A DNA stretch of 64,000 nucleotides from assembly GCA_964247055.1 (NCBI GenBank), contig OZ176053.1, forward strand, positions 13,764,001 through 13,828,000. Direction: 5' to 3'. The DNA is from Paragordius varius. Its lineage: Eukaryota; Nematomorpha. The position numbers were made by a program, and so were the translations under genes. The first letter of the stretch is position 1. Each line of letters begins with the position of its first letter. The notes below the pieces were generated by a model that was not told where the DNA came from, did not search any database, and saw nothing but the letters and a program-made list of their open reading frames with translations. This document shows, piece by piece, positions 43,590-55,600 of this stretch.

Positions 43590-45005
43590 GTCGTATAATA
43601 CTCAAGTTAAACTTTGTCGTTAAAAATCGGATATTGGTCACCGGTGAACAAAATTATTTTTTATACATTCTCTTATTAAGACTACATCAAAATATCGAGA
43701 TAGTTTGACAAACTCTTTAATATCTGATTTTTAGAGCGATACTTTAAAAATTAATGTATAATTTAGCATACGACAATAAGCAAGTTAAACTTCCTTAAAA
43801 ATCGGATATTAGTCGCCGGTAAAGAAAATAATTTTTTATACATTCTCTTAGTAGTACTACATCAAAATATAGAGATAGTTTGACAAACTCTTTAATATCT
43901 GATTTTTAGAGTGATACTACTTAAATTAATGTATAATTTAGCATACGACAATAAGCAAGTTAAACATTGTCCTTACAAATCGGATATTGGTCTCCGTGAA
44001 CAAAACTATTTTTTATACATTCTCTTAGTAAGACTACATCAAAATATAGAGATAGTTTGACAAACTCTTTCATATCCGATTTTTACAACGATACTTTTAA
44101 AATTAATGTATAAAACTAATCGCATCAATACTCAAGTTAAACTTTGTCCTTAAAAATCGGATATTGGTCACCGGTGAACAAAATTATTTTTTATACATTC
44201 TCTTAGTAGGACTATATGAAAATATAGAGATAGTTTGACAAACTCTTTCATATCCGATTTTTACAACGATACTTTAAAAATTAATGTATAAAACTAGTCG
44301 TATCAATACTCAAGTTAAACTTTGTCCTTAAAAATCGGATATTGGTAACCAGTGAACAAAATTATTTTTTATACATTCTCTTATTAAGACTACATCAAAA
44401 TATAGAGATAGTTTGACAAACTCTTTAATATCTGATTTTTAGAGCGATACTTTAAAAATTAATGTATAATTTAGCATACGACAATAAGCAAGTTAAACTT
44501 CCTTAAAAATCGGATATTAGTCGCCGGTAAAGAAAATAATTTTTTATACATTCTCTTAGTAGTACTACATCAAAATATAGAGATAGTTTGACAAACTCTT
44601 TAATATCTGATTTTTAGAGCGATACTTTAAAATTAATGTATAATTTAGCATACGACAATAAGCAAGTTAAACTTTGTCCTTAAAAATCGGATATTGGTCT
44701 CCGTGAACAAAACTATTTTTTATACATTCTCTTAGTAAGACTACATCAAAATATAGAGATAGTTTGACAAACTCTTTCATATCCGATTTTTACAACGATA
44801 CTTTTAAAATTAATGTATAAAACTAATCGCATCAATACTCAAGTTAAACTTTGTCCTTAAAAATCGGATATTGGTCACCGGTGAACAAAATTATTTTTTA
44901 TACATTCTCTTAGTAAGACTACATGAAAATATAGAGATAGTTTGACAAACTCTTTCATATCCGATTTTTACAACGATACTTTAAAAATTAATGTATAATA
45001 CTAGT
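43590..45005 (+). repeat. Tandem higher-order repeat, offset 707 bp (four monomers)
   Basis: The private deletion variant CTCCGTGAACAAAAC is at 43992 and 44699, an offset of 707. Each copy has, in order, a GTCGTATAATACTC or GTCGTATCAATACTC monomer, an AAACTTCC type B monomer, a second type B monomer and an A monomer. The same CTCCGTGAAC variant also occurs near 26730. The block lies just before the orientation switch. Confidence 0.75.
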
Positions 45006-45475
45006 CGTATCAATACTCAAGTTAAATTTTGTCCTTAAAAATCGGATATTGGTCACCGGTGAACAAAATTATTTTTTATACATTCTCTTATTAAGACTAC
45101 ATCAAAATATAGAGATAGTTGACAAACTCTTTAATATCTGATTTTTAGAGCGATACTTTAAAAATTAATGTATAATTTACCATACGACAATAGGCAAGTT
45201 AAACTTTGTCCTTAAAAATCGGATATTAGTCGCCGGTAAAGAAAATAATTTTTATACATTCTCTAAGTAGTACTACATCAAAATATAGAGATAGTTTGAC
45301 AAACTCTTTAATATCTGATTTTTAGAGCGATACTTTAAAAATTAATGTATAAGTAGCATACGACAATAAGCAGGTTAAACTTTGTCCTTAAAAATCGAAT
45401 ATTGGTCTCCGGTGAACAAAATTATTTTTTATACATTCTCTTATTAAGACTACATCAAAATATAGAGATAGTTTG

Positions 45476-45488
45476 ACAAACCCGGCGA
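45476..45488. other. Satellite orientation switch point
   Basis: Plus-oriented sequence ends in GATAGTTTGACAAAC at 45481, and the minus-oriented CCGGCGACTAATATCC begins at 45482. The join is blunt and falls at different phases of the monomer on the two sides (about base 141 on the left; the CGCCGG core on the right), so it is not a simple symmetric foldback. No inserted bases are visible. It could be a real inversion breakpoint or an assembly join. Confidence 0.85.
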
Positions 45489-46790
45489 CTAATATCCGAT
45501 TTTTAAGGAAGTTTAACTTGCTTATTGTCGTATGCTAAATTATACATTAATTTTTAAAGTATCGCTCTAAAAATCAGATATTAAAGAGTTTGTCAAACTA
45601 TCTCGATATTTTGATGTAGTCTTAATAAGAGAATGTATAAAAAATAATTTTGTTCACCAGTGACCAATATCCGATTTTTAACGACAAAGTTTAACTTGAG
45701 TATTGATACGACTAGTTTTATACATTAATTTTTAAAGTATCGTTGTAAAAATCGGATATGAAAGAGTTTGTCAAACTATCTCTATATTTTCATGTAGTCT
45801 TACTAAGAGAATGTATAAAAAATAATTTTGTTCACCGGTGACCAATATCCGATTTTTAAGGACAAAGTTTATGAGTATTGATGCGATTAGTTTTATACAT
45901 TAATTTTAAAAGTATCGTTGTAAAAATCGGATATGAAAGAGTTTGTCAAACTATCTCTATATTTTGATGTAGTCTTACTAAGAGAATGTATAAAAAATAG
46001 TTTTGTTCACCGGTGACCAATATCCGATTTTTGACAAAGTTTAACTTGAGTATTGATGCGACTAGTTTTATACATTAATTTTTAAAGTATCGTTGTAAAA
46101 ATCGGATATGAAAGAGTTTGTCCAACTATCTCTATATTTTGATGTAGTCTTAATAAGAGAATGTATAAAAAATAATTTTGTTCGAGACCAATATCCGATT
46201 TTTAAGGACAAAGTTTAACTTGAGTATTGATGCGATTAGTTTTATACATTAATTTTCAAAGTATCGTTGTAAAAATCGGATATGAAAGAGTTAGTCAAAC
46301 TATTTCTATATTTTGATGTAGTGTTACTAAAAGAATGTATAAAAATAATTTTGTTCACCGGAGACCAATATCCGATTTTTAAGGACAAAGTTTAACTTGC
46401 TTATTGTCGTATGCTAAATTATACATTAATTTTTAAAGTATCGCTCTAAAAATCAGATATTATAGAGTTTGTCAAACTATCTCTATATTTTGATGTAGTC
46501 TTAATAAGAGAATGTATAAAAAATAATTTTGTTCACCGATCCCCAATATCCGTTTTTTAAGGACAAAGTTTAACTTGAGTATTGATACGACTAGTTTTAT
46601 GCATTAATTTTTAAAGTATCGTTGTAAAAATCGGATATGAAAGAGTTTATCAAACTATCTCTATATTTTGATGTAGTCTTACTAAGAGAATGTATAAAAA
46701 ATAATTTTGTTCACCGGTGACCAATATCCGATTTTTAAGGACAAAGTTTAACTTGAGTATTGATGCGACTAGTTTAATACATTAATTTTT
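45482..46790 (-). repeat. Inverted mosaic of left-arm satellite units
   Basis: The first monomers of the right arm are inverted copies of specific left-arm units, shown by private markers. CTATCTCGATA at 45598-45608 is the complement of TATCGAGATAG at 25723 and 43693. GATGTAGTGTTAC at 46315-46327 matches 20102-20114. GATATTATAGAG at 46456-46467 matches 29444. CCGATCCCCAATA at 46536-46548 matches 29363. The only two type B monomers of the right arm that I found are here (TCGTATGCTAAATTATAC near 45527 and 46408). Confidence 0.8.
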
Positions 46791-49700
46791 AAAGTATCGT
46801 TGTAAAAATCGGATATGAAAGAGTTTGGCAAACTATTTCTATATTTTGATGTAGTCTTACTAAGAGAATGTATAAAAAATTATTTTGTTCACCGGTGACC
46901 AATATCCGATTTTTAAGGACAAAGTTTAACTTGAATATTGATGCGACTAGTTTAATACATTAATTTTTAAAGTATCGTTGTAAAAATCGGATATGAAAGA
47001 GTTTGTCAAACTATCTCTATATTTTGATGTAGTCTTGCTAAGAGAATGTATAAAAAATAATTTTGTTCACCGGTGACCAATATCAGATTTTTAAGGACAA
47101 AGTTTAACTTGAGTATTGATGCGACTAGTTTAATACATTAATTTTTAAAGTATCGTTGTAAAAATCGGATATGAAAGAGTTTGTCAAACTATCTCTATAT
47201 TTTGATGTAGTCTTGCTAAGAGAATATATAAAAAATAATTTTGTTCACCGGTGACCAATATCCGATATTTAAGGACAAAGTTTAATTTGAGTATTGATGC
47301 GACTAGTTTAATACATTAATTTTTAAAGTATCGTTGTAAAAATCGGATATGAAAGAGTTTGTCAAACTATCTCTATTTTGATGTAGTCTTACTAAGAGAA
47401 TGTATAAAAAATTATTTTGTTCACCGGTGACCAATATCCGATTTTTAAGGACAAAGTTAACTTGAGTATTGATGCGACTAGTTTAATACATTAATTTTTA
47501 AAGTATCGTTGTAAAAATCGGATATGAAAGAGTTTGTCAAACTATCTCTATATTTTGATGTGGTCCTACTAAGAGAATGTATAAAAAATAATTTTGTTCA
47601 CCGGTGACCAATATTCGATTTTTAAGGACAAAGTTTAACTTGAGTATTGAAAGGATTTATTGATACAACTAGTTTTATACATTAATTTTTAAAGTATCGT
47701 TGTAAAAATCGGATATGAAAGAGTTTGTCAAACTATCTCTATATTTTGATGTATTCTTGTGAAGAGAATATATAAAAAATAATTTTGTTCACCGGTGACC
47801 AATATCCGATTTTTAAGGACAAAGTTTAATTTGAGTATTGATGCGACTAGTTTAATACATTAATTTTTAAAGTATCGTTGTAAAAATCGGATATGAAAGA
47901 GTTTGTCAAACTATTTCTATATTTTGATGTAGTCTTACTAAGAGAATGTATAAAAAATTATTTTGTTCACCGGTGAACAATATCCGATTTTTAAGGACAA
48001 ATATTAACTTGAGTATTGATGCGACTGGTGTAATACCATAATTTTTAAAGTATCGTTGTAAAAATCGGATATGAAAGAGTTTGTCAAACTATCTCTATAT
48101 TTTGATGTAGTCTTACTAAGAGAATGTATAAAAAATTATTTTGTTTACCGGTGACCAATATCCGATTTTTAAGGACAAAGTTTAACTAGAGTATTGATGC
48201 GACTTATTGATTCGACTAGTTTTATACATTAATTTATAAAGTATCGTTGTAAAAATCGGATATGAAAGAGTTTGTCAAACTATCTCTATATTTTGATGTA
48301 GTCTTGCTAAGAGAATGTATAAAAAATAATTTTGTTCACCGGTGACCAATATCAGATTTTTAAGGACAAAGTTTAACTTGAGTATTGATGCGATTAGTTT
48401 AATACATTAATTTTTAAAGTATCGTTGTAAAAATCGGATATGAAAGAGTTTGTCAAACTATCTCTATATTTTGATGTAGTCTTGCTAAGAGAATATATAA
48501 AAAATAATTTTGTTCACCGGTGACCAATATCCGATATTTAAGGACAAAGTTTAATTTGAGTATTGATGCGACTAGTTTAATACATTAATTTTTAAAGTAT
48601 CGTTGTAAAAATCGGATATGAAAGAGTTTGTCAAACTATCTCTATGTTTTGATGTAGTCTTGCTAAGAGAATGTATAAAAAATAATTTTGTTCACCGGTG
48701 ACCAATATCAGATTTTTAAGGACAAAGTTTAACTTGAGTATTGATGCGACTAGTTTAATACATTAATTTTTAAAGTATCGTTGTAAAAATCGGATATGAA
48801 AGAGTTTGTCAAACTATCTCTATATTTTGATGTAGTCTTGCTAAGAGAATGTATAAAAAATAATTTTGTTCACCGGTGACCAATATCAGATTTTTAAGGA
48901 CAAAGTTTAACTTGAGTATTGATGCGACTAGTTTAATACATTAATTTTTAAAGTATCGTTGTAAAAATCGGATATGAAAGAGTTTGTCAAACTATCTCTA
49001 TATTTTGATGTAGTCTTGCTAAGAGAATATATAAAAAATAATTTTGTTCACCGGTGACCAATATCCGATATTTAAGGACAAAGTTTAATTTGAGTATTGA
49101 TGCGACTAGTTTAATACATTAATTTTTAAAGTATCGTTGTAAAAATCGGATATGAAAGAGTTTGTCAAACTATCTCTATTTTGATGTAGTCTTACTAAGA
49201 GAATGTATAAAAAATTATTTTGTTCACCGGTGACCAATATCCGATTTTTAAGGACAAAGTTTAACTAGAGTATTGATGCGACTTATTGATACGACTAGTT
49301 TTATACATTAATTTATAAAGTATCGTTGTAAAAATCGGATATGAAAGAGTTTGTGAAACTATCTCTATATTTTGATGTAGTCTTGCTAATGTATAAAAAA
49401 TAATTTTGTTCACCGGTGACCAATATCCGATTTTTAAGGACAAAGTTTAACTTGAGTATTGATGCGACTAGTTTAATACATTAATTTTTAAAGTATCGTT
49501 GTAAAAATCGGATATGAAAGAGTTTGGCAAACTATTTCTATATTTTGATGTAGTCTTACTAAGAGAATGTATAAAAAATTATTTTGTTCACCGGTGACCA
49601 ATATCCGATTTTTAAGGACAAAGTTTAACTTGAATATTGATGCGACTAGTTTAATACATTAATTTTTAAAGTATCGTTGTAAAAATCGGATATGAAAGAG

Positions 49701-51040
49701 TTTGTCAAACTATCTCTATATTTTGATGTAGTCTTGCGAAGAGAATGTATAAAAAATAATTTTGTTCACCGGTGACCAATATCCGATTTTTAAGGACAAA
49801 GTTTAACTTGAGTATTGATGCGACTAGTTTAATACATTAATTTTTAAAGTATCGTTGTAAAAACCGGATATGAAAGAGTTTGTCAAACTATCTCTATATT
49901 TTGATGTAGTCTTACTAAGAGAATGTATAAAAAATTATTTTGTTCACCGGTGACCAATATCCGATTTTTAAGGACAAAGTTAACTTGAGTATTGATGCGA
50001 CTAGTTTAATACATTAATTTTTAAAGTATCGTTGTAAAAATCGGATATGAAAGAGTTTGTCAAACTATCTCTATATTTTGATGTGGTCTTACTAAGAGAA
50101 TGTATAAAAAATAATTTTGTTCACCGGTGACCAATATTCGATTTTTAAGGACAAAGTTTAACTTGAGTATTGAAGCGATTTATTGATACAACTAGTTTTA
50201 TACATTAATTTTTAAAGTATCGTTGTAAAAATCGGATATGAAAGAGTTTGTCAAACTATCTCTATATTTTGATGTAGTAATGTGAAGAGAATATATAAAA
50301 AATAATTTTGTTCACCGGTGACCAATATCCGATTTTTAAGGACAAAGTTTAATTTGAGTATTGATGCGACTAGTTTAATACATTAATTTTTAAAGTATCG
50401 TTGTAAAAATCGGATATGAAAGAGTTTGTCAAACTATTTCTATATTTTGATGTAGTCTTACTAAGAGAATGTATAAAAAATTATTTTGTTCACCGGTGAA
50501 CAATATCCGATTTTTAAGGACAAAGTTTAACTTGAGTATTGATGCGACTGGTTTAATACCATAATTTTTAAAGTATCGTTGTAAAAATCGGATATGAAAG
50601 AGTTTGTCAAACTATCTCTATATTTTGATGTAGTCTTACTAAGAGAATGTATAAAAAATTATTTTGTTCACCGGTGTCCAATATCCGATTTTTAAGGACA
50701 AAGTTTACCTTGAGTATTGATGCGACTGGTTTAATACCATAATTTTTAAAGTATCGTTGTAAAAATCGGATATGAAAGAGTTTGTCAAACTATCTCTATA
50801 TTTTGATGTAGTCTTACTAAGAGAATGTATAAAAAATTATTTTGTTCACCGGTGACCAATATCCGATTTTTAAGGACAAAGTTTAACTAGAGTATTGATG
50901 CGACTTATTGATTCGACTAGTTTTATACATTAATTTATAAAGTATCGTTGTAAAAATCGGATATGAAAGAGTTTGTCAAACTATCTCTATATTTTGATGT
51001 AGTCTTAATAAGAGAATGTATAAAAAATTATTTTGTTCAC
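46700..51040 (-). repeat. Right-arm higher-order repeat, offset about 2,523 bp
   Basis: The variant ATATTCGATTTTTAAGG is at 47611 and 50134 (offset 2,523), and CACCGGTGAACAATATCC lies 364-365 bp further on in each copy (about 47975 and 50499), followed by GGTTTAATACCATAATT or its near match. TTGGCAAACTATTTC (about 46825 and 49522), the CAAAGTTAACTTG deletion and the ATTGAAxxGATTTATTGATAC variant keep the same order. A third copy of the series runs to the retrotransposon and continues after it. Confidence 0.75.
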
Positions 51041-53959
51041 CGGTGACCAATATCCGATTTTTAAGGACAAAGTTTAACTAGAGTATTGATGCGACTTATT
51101 GATACGACTAGTTTTATACATTAATTTATAAAGTATCGTTGTAAAAATCGGATATGAAAGAGTTTGTCAAACTATCTCTATATTTTGATGTAGTCTTACT
51201 AAGAGAATGTATAAAAAATTATTTTGTTCACCGATGACCAATATCCGATTTTTAAGGACAAAGTTTACCTTGAGTATTGATGCGACTGGTTTAATACCAT
51301 AATTTTTAAAGTATCGTTGTAAAAATCGGATATGAAAGAGTTTGTCAAACTATCTCCATATTTTGATGTAGTCTTACTAAGAGAATGTATAAAAAATTAT
51401 TTTGTTCACCGGTGACCAATATCCGATTTTTAAGGACAAAGTTTAACTAGAGAATTGATGCGACTTATTGATTCGACTAGTTTTATACATTAATTTATAA
51501 AGTATCGTTGTAAAAATCGGATATGAAAGAGTTTGTCAAACTATCTCTATATTTTGATGTAGTCTTGCTAAGAGAATGTATAAAAAATAATTTTGTTCAC
51601 CGGTGACCAATATCCGATTTTTAAGGACAAAGTTTAACTTGAGTATTGATGCGACTAGTTTAATACATTAATTTTTAAAGTATCGTTGTAAAAATCGGAT
51701 ATGAAAGAGTTTGTCAAACTATCTCTATATTTTGATGTGGTCTTACTAAGAGAATGTATAAAAAATAATTTTGTTCACCGGTGACGAATATTCGATTTTT
51801 AAGGACAAAGTTTAACTTGAGTATTGAAGCGATTTATTGATACGACTAGTTTTATACATTAATTTTTTAAAGTATCGTTTTAAAAATCGGATATGAAAGA
51901 GTTTGTCAAACTATCTCTATATTTTGTAGTCTTGCTAAGAGAATGTATAAAAAATAATTTTGTTCACCGGTGACCAATATCCGATTTTTAAGGACAAAGT
52001 TTAACTTGAGTATTGATGCGACTAGTTTAATACATTAATTTTTAAAGTATCGTTGTAAAAATCGGATATGAAAGAGTTTGCCAAACTATCTCTATATTTT
52101 GATGTAGTCCTACTAAGAGAATGTATAAAAAATAATTTGGTTCACCAGTGACCAATATCCGATTTTTAAGGACAAAGTTTAACTTGAGTATTGATGCGAT
52201 TTATTGATACGACTAGTTTTTTACATTAATTTTTAAAGTATCGTTGTAAAAATCGGATATGAAAGAGTTTGTCAAACTATCTCTATATTTTGATGTAGTC
52301 TTGCTAAGAGAATGTATATAAAATAATTTTGTTCAGCGGTGACCAAAATCCGATTTTTAAGGACAAAGTTTAACTTGAGTATTGATGCGACTAGTTTAAC
52401 ACATGAATTTTTAAAGTATCGTTGTAAAAATCAAATATGAAAGAGTTTGTCAAACTATCTCTATATTTTGATGTAGTCTTACTAAGAAAATGTATAAAAA
52501 ATAATTTTGTTCACCGGTGACCAATATTCGATTTTTAACGACAAAGTTTAACTTGAGTATTGATGCGACTAGTTTAACACATTAATTTTTAAAATATCGT
52601 TGTAAAAATCGGATATGAAAGAGTTTGTCAAACTATTTCTATATTTTGATGTAGTCTTACTAAGAGAATGTATAAAAAATTATTTTGTTCACCGGTGACC
52701 AATATCCGATTTTTAAGGACAAAGTTTAACTTGAGTATTGATGCGACTAGTTTAATACATTAATTTTTAAAGTATCGTTGTAAAAATCGGATATGAAAGA
52801 GTTTGTCAAACTATCTATATATTTTGATGTAGTCTTACTAAGAGAATGTATAAAAAATAATTTTGTTCACCGGTGACCAATATCCGATTTTTAAGGACAA
52901 AGTTTAACTTGAGTATTGATGCGACTTGTTTAACACATTAATTTTTAAAATATCGTTGTAAAAATCGGATATGAAAGAGTTTGTCAAACTATATCTATAT
53001 TTTGATGTAGTCTTACTAAGAAAATGTATAAAAAATAATTTTGTTCACCTGTGACCAATATTCGATTTTTAAGGACAAAGTTTAACTTGAGTATTGATGC
53101 GACTAGTTTTATACATTAATTTTTAAGTATCGTTGTAAAAATCGGATATGAAAGAGTTTGCCAAACTATCTCTATATTTTGATATAGTCCTACTAAGAGA
53201 ATGTATAAAAAATAATTTTGTTCACCGGTGACCAATATCCGATTTTTAAGGACAAAGTTTAACTTGAGTATTGATGCGATTTATTGATACGACTAGTTTT
53301 ATACATTAATTTTTAAAGTATCGTTGTAAAAATCGGATATGAAAGAGTTTGTCAAACTATCTCTATATTTTGATGTAGTCTTGCTAAGAGAATGTATAAA
53401 AAATAATTTTGTTCACCGGTGACCAATATCCGATTTTTAAGGACAAAGTTTAACTTGAGTATTGATGCGACTAGTTTAATACATTAATTTTTAAAGTATC
53501 GTTGTAAAAACCGGATATGAAAGAGTTTGTCAAACTATCTCTATATTTTGAAGTCTTGCTAAGAGAATATATAAAAAATAATTTTGTTCACCGGTGACCA
53601 ATATCCGATTTTTAAGGACAAAGTTTAATTTGAGTATTGATGCGACTAGTTTAATACATTAATTTTTAAAGTATCGTTGTAAAAATCGGATATGAAAGAG
53701 TTTGTCAAACTATTTCTATATTTTGATGTAGTCTTACTAAGAGAATGTATAAAAAATTATTTTGTTCACCGGTGACCAATATCCGATTTTTAAGGACAAA
53801 GTTTAACTTGAGTATTGATGCGACTGGTTTTATACCATAATTTTTAAAGTATCGTTGTAAAAATCGGATATGAAAGAGTTTGTCAAATTATCTCTATATT
53901 TTGATGTAGTCTTACTAAGAGAATGTATAAAAAATTATTTTGTTCACCGGTGACCAATA

Positions 53960-55600
53960 TCCGATTTTTAAGGACAAAGTTTAACTAGAGTATTGATGCG
54001 ACTTATTGATTCGACTAGTTTTATACATTAATTTATAAAGTATCGTTGTAAAAATTGGATATGAAAGAGTTTGTCAAACTATCTCTATATATTGATGTAG
54101 TCTTGCTAAGAGAATGTATAAAAAATAATTTTGTTCACCGGTGACCAATATCCGATATTTAAGGACAAAGTTTAATTTGAGTATTGATGCGACTAGTTTA
54201 ATACATTAATTTTTAAAGTATCGTTGTAAAAATCGGATATGAAAGAGTTTGTCAAACTATCTCTATATTTTGATGTAGTCTTGCTAAGAGAATATATAAA
54301 AAATAATTTTGTTCACCGGTGACCAATATCCGATATTTAAGGACAAAGATTAATTTGAGTATTGATGCGACTAGTTTAATACATTAATTTTTAAAGTATC
54401 GTTGTAAAAATCGGATATGAAAGAGTTTGTCAAACTATCTCTATTTTGATATAGTCTTACTAAGAGAATGTATAAAAAATTATTTTGTTCACCGGTGACC
54501 AATATCCGATTTTTAAGGACAAAGTTTAACTAGAGTATTGATGCGACTTATTGATTCGACTAGTTTTATACATTAATTTATAAAGTATCGTTGTAAAAAT
54601 TGGATATGAAAGAGTTTGTCAAACTATCTCTATATATTGATGTAGTCTTGCTAAGAGAATGTATAAAAAATAATTTTGTTCACCGGTGACCAATATCCGA
54701 TATTTAAGGACAAAGTTTAATTTGAGTATTGATGCGACTAGTTTAATACATTAATTTTTAAAGTATCGTTGTAAAAATCGGATATGAAAGAGTTTGTCAA
54801 ACTATCTCTATATTTTGATGTAGTCTTGCTAAGAGAATATATAAAAAATAATTTTGTTCACCGGTGACCAATATCCGATATTTAAGGACAAAGATTAATT
54901 TGAGTATTGATGCGACTAGTTTAATACATTAATTTTTAAAGTATCGTTGTAAAAATCGGATATGAAAGAGTTTGTCAAACTATCTCTATTTTGATATAGT
55001 CTTACTAAGAGAATGTATAAAAAATTATTTTGTTCACCGGTGACCAATATCCGATTTTTAAGGACAAAGTTTAACTAGAGTATTGATGCGACTTATTGAT
55101 TCGACTAGTTTTATACATTAATTTATAAAGTATCGTTGTAAAAATCGGATATGAAAGAGTTTGTCAAACTATCTCTATATATTGATGTAGTCTTGCTAAG
55201 AGAATGTATAAAAAATAATTTTGTTCACCGGTGACCAATATCCGATTTTTAAGGACAAAGTTTAATTTGAGTATTGATGCGACTAGTTTAATACATTAAT
55301 TTTTAAAGTATCGCTGTAAAAATCGGATATGAAAGAGTTTGTCAAACTATCTCTATATTTTGATGTAGTCTTGCTAAGAGAACATATAAAAAATAATTTT
55401 GTTCACCGGTGACCAATATCCGATATTTAAGGACAAAGTTTAATTTGAGTATTGATGCGACTAGTTTAATACATTAATTTTTAAAGTATCGTTGTAAAAA
55501 TCGGATATGAAAGAGTTTGTCAAACTATCTCTATTTTGATGTAGTCTTACTAAGAGAATGTATAAAAAATTATTTTGTTCACCGGTGACCAATATCCGAT
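53960..55600 (-). repeat. Right-arm three-monomer higher-order repeat, offset 545 bp
   Basis: A trimer of about 545 bp is repeated in tandem about three times. CTATATATTGATGTAGTC follows the marker near 54090, 54634 and 55179, and the shortened CTATCTCTATTTTGATATAG is near 54418 and 54963. Each unit has one monomer lengthened by a small duplication (GCGACTTATTGATTCGAC), one ordinary monomer and one shortened by about 6 bp. The first two copies are nearly identical. Confidence 0.8.

Larger units (their letters stand above)
1..45481 (+). repeat. Satellite array, left arm, about 178-bp monomer, about 255 copies
   Basis: The stretch is head-to-tail tandem repeats with no other unit. The motif TTAATGTATAAAACTA recurs at 6, 184 and 362, giving a 178-bp period; shorter monomers come from private deletions. 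One monomer (6-183) has about 27% G+C by hand count. Two main monomer types alternate. Type A has GCATCAATACTCAAGTT and a GGTCACCGGTGAAC core. Type B has AGCATACGACAATAAGCAAG, AGTCGCCGGTAAAG and AATATCTGATTTTTAG. No reading frame of plausible length or composition crosses it, and stops are frequent in all frames. Satellites of this monomer size are typical of centromeric or pericentromeric heterochromatin in animals and plants; that location is inferred here. The array starts mid-repeat at position 1, so it extends beyond the window. Confidence 0.98.

Noticed and set aside
1-45481. CRISPR-like array, because of regular direct repeats
   Set aside because: The whole 178-bp period is repeated with no unique spacers, and the context is eukaryotic.
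49261-49443. 60-residue open frame on the minus strand within the right arm
   Set aside because: It is again pure satellite; the frame exists only because a small duplication and a shortened monomer fall together.
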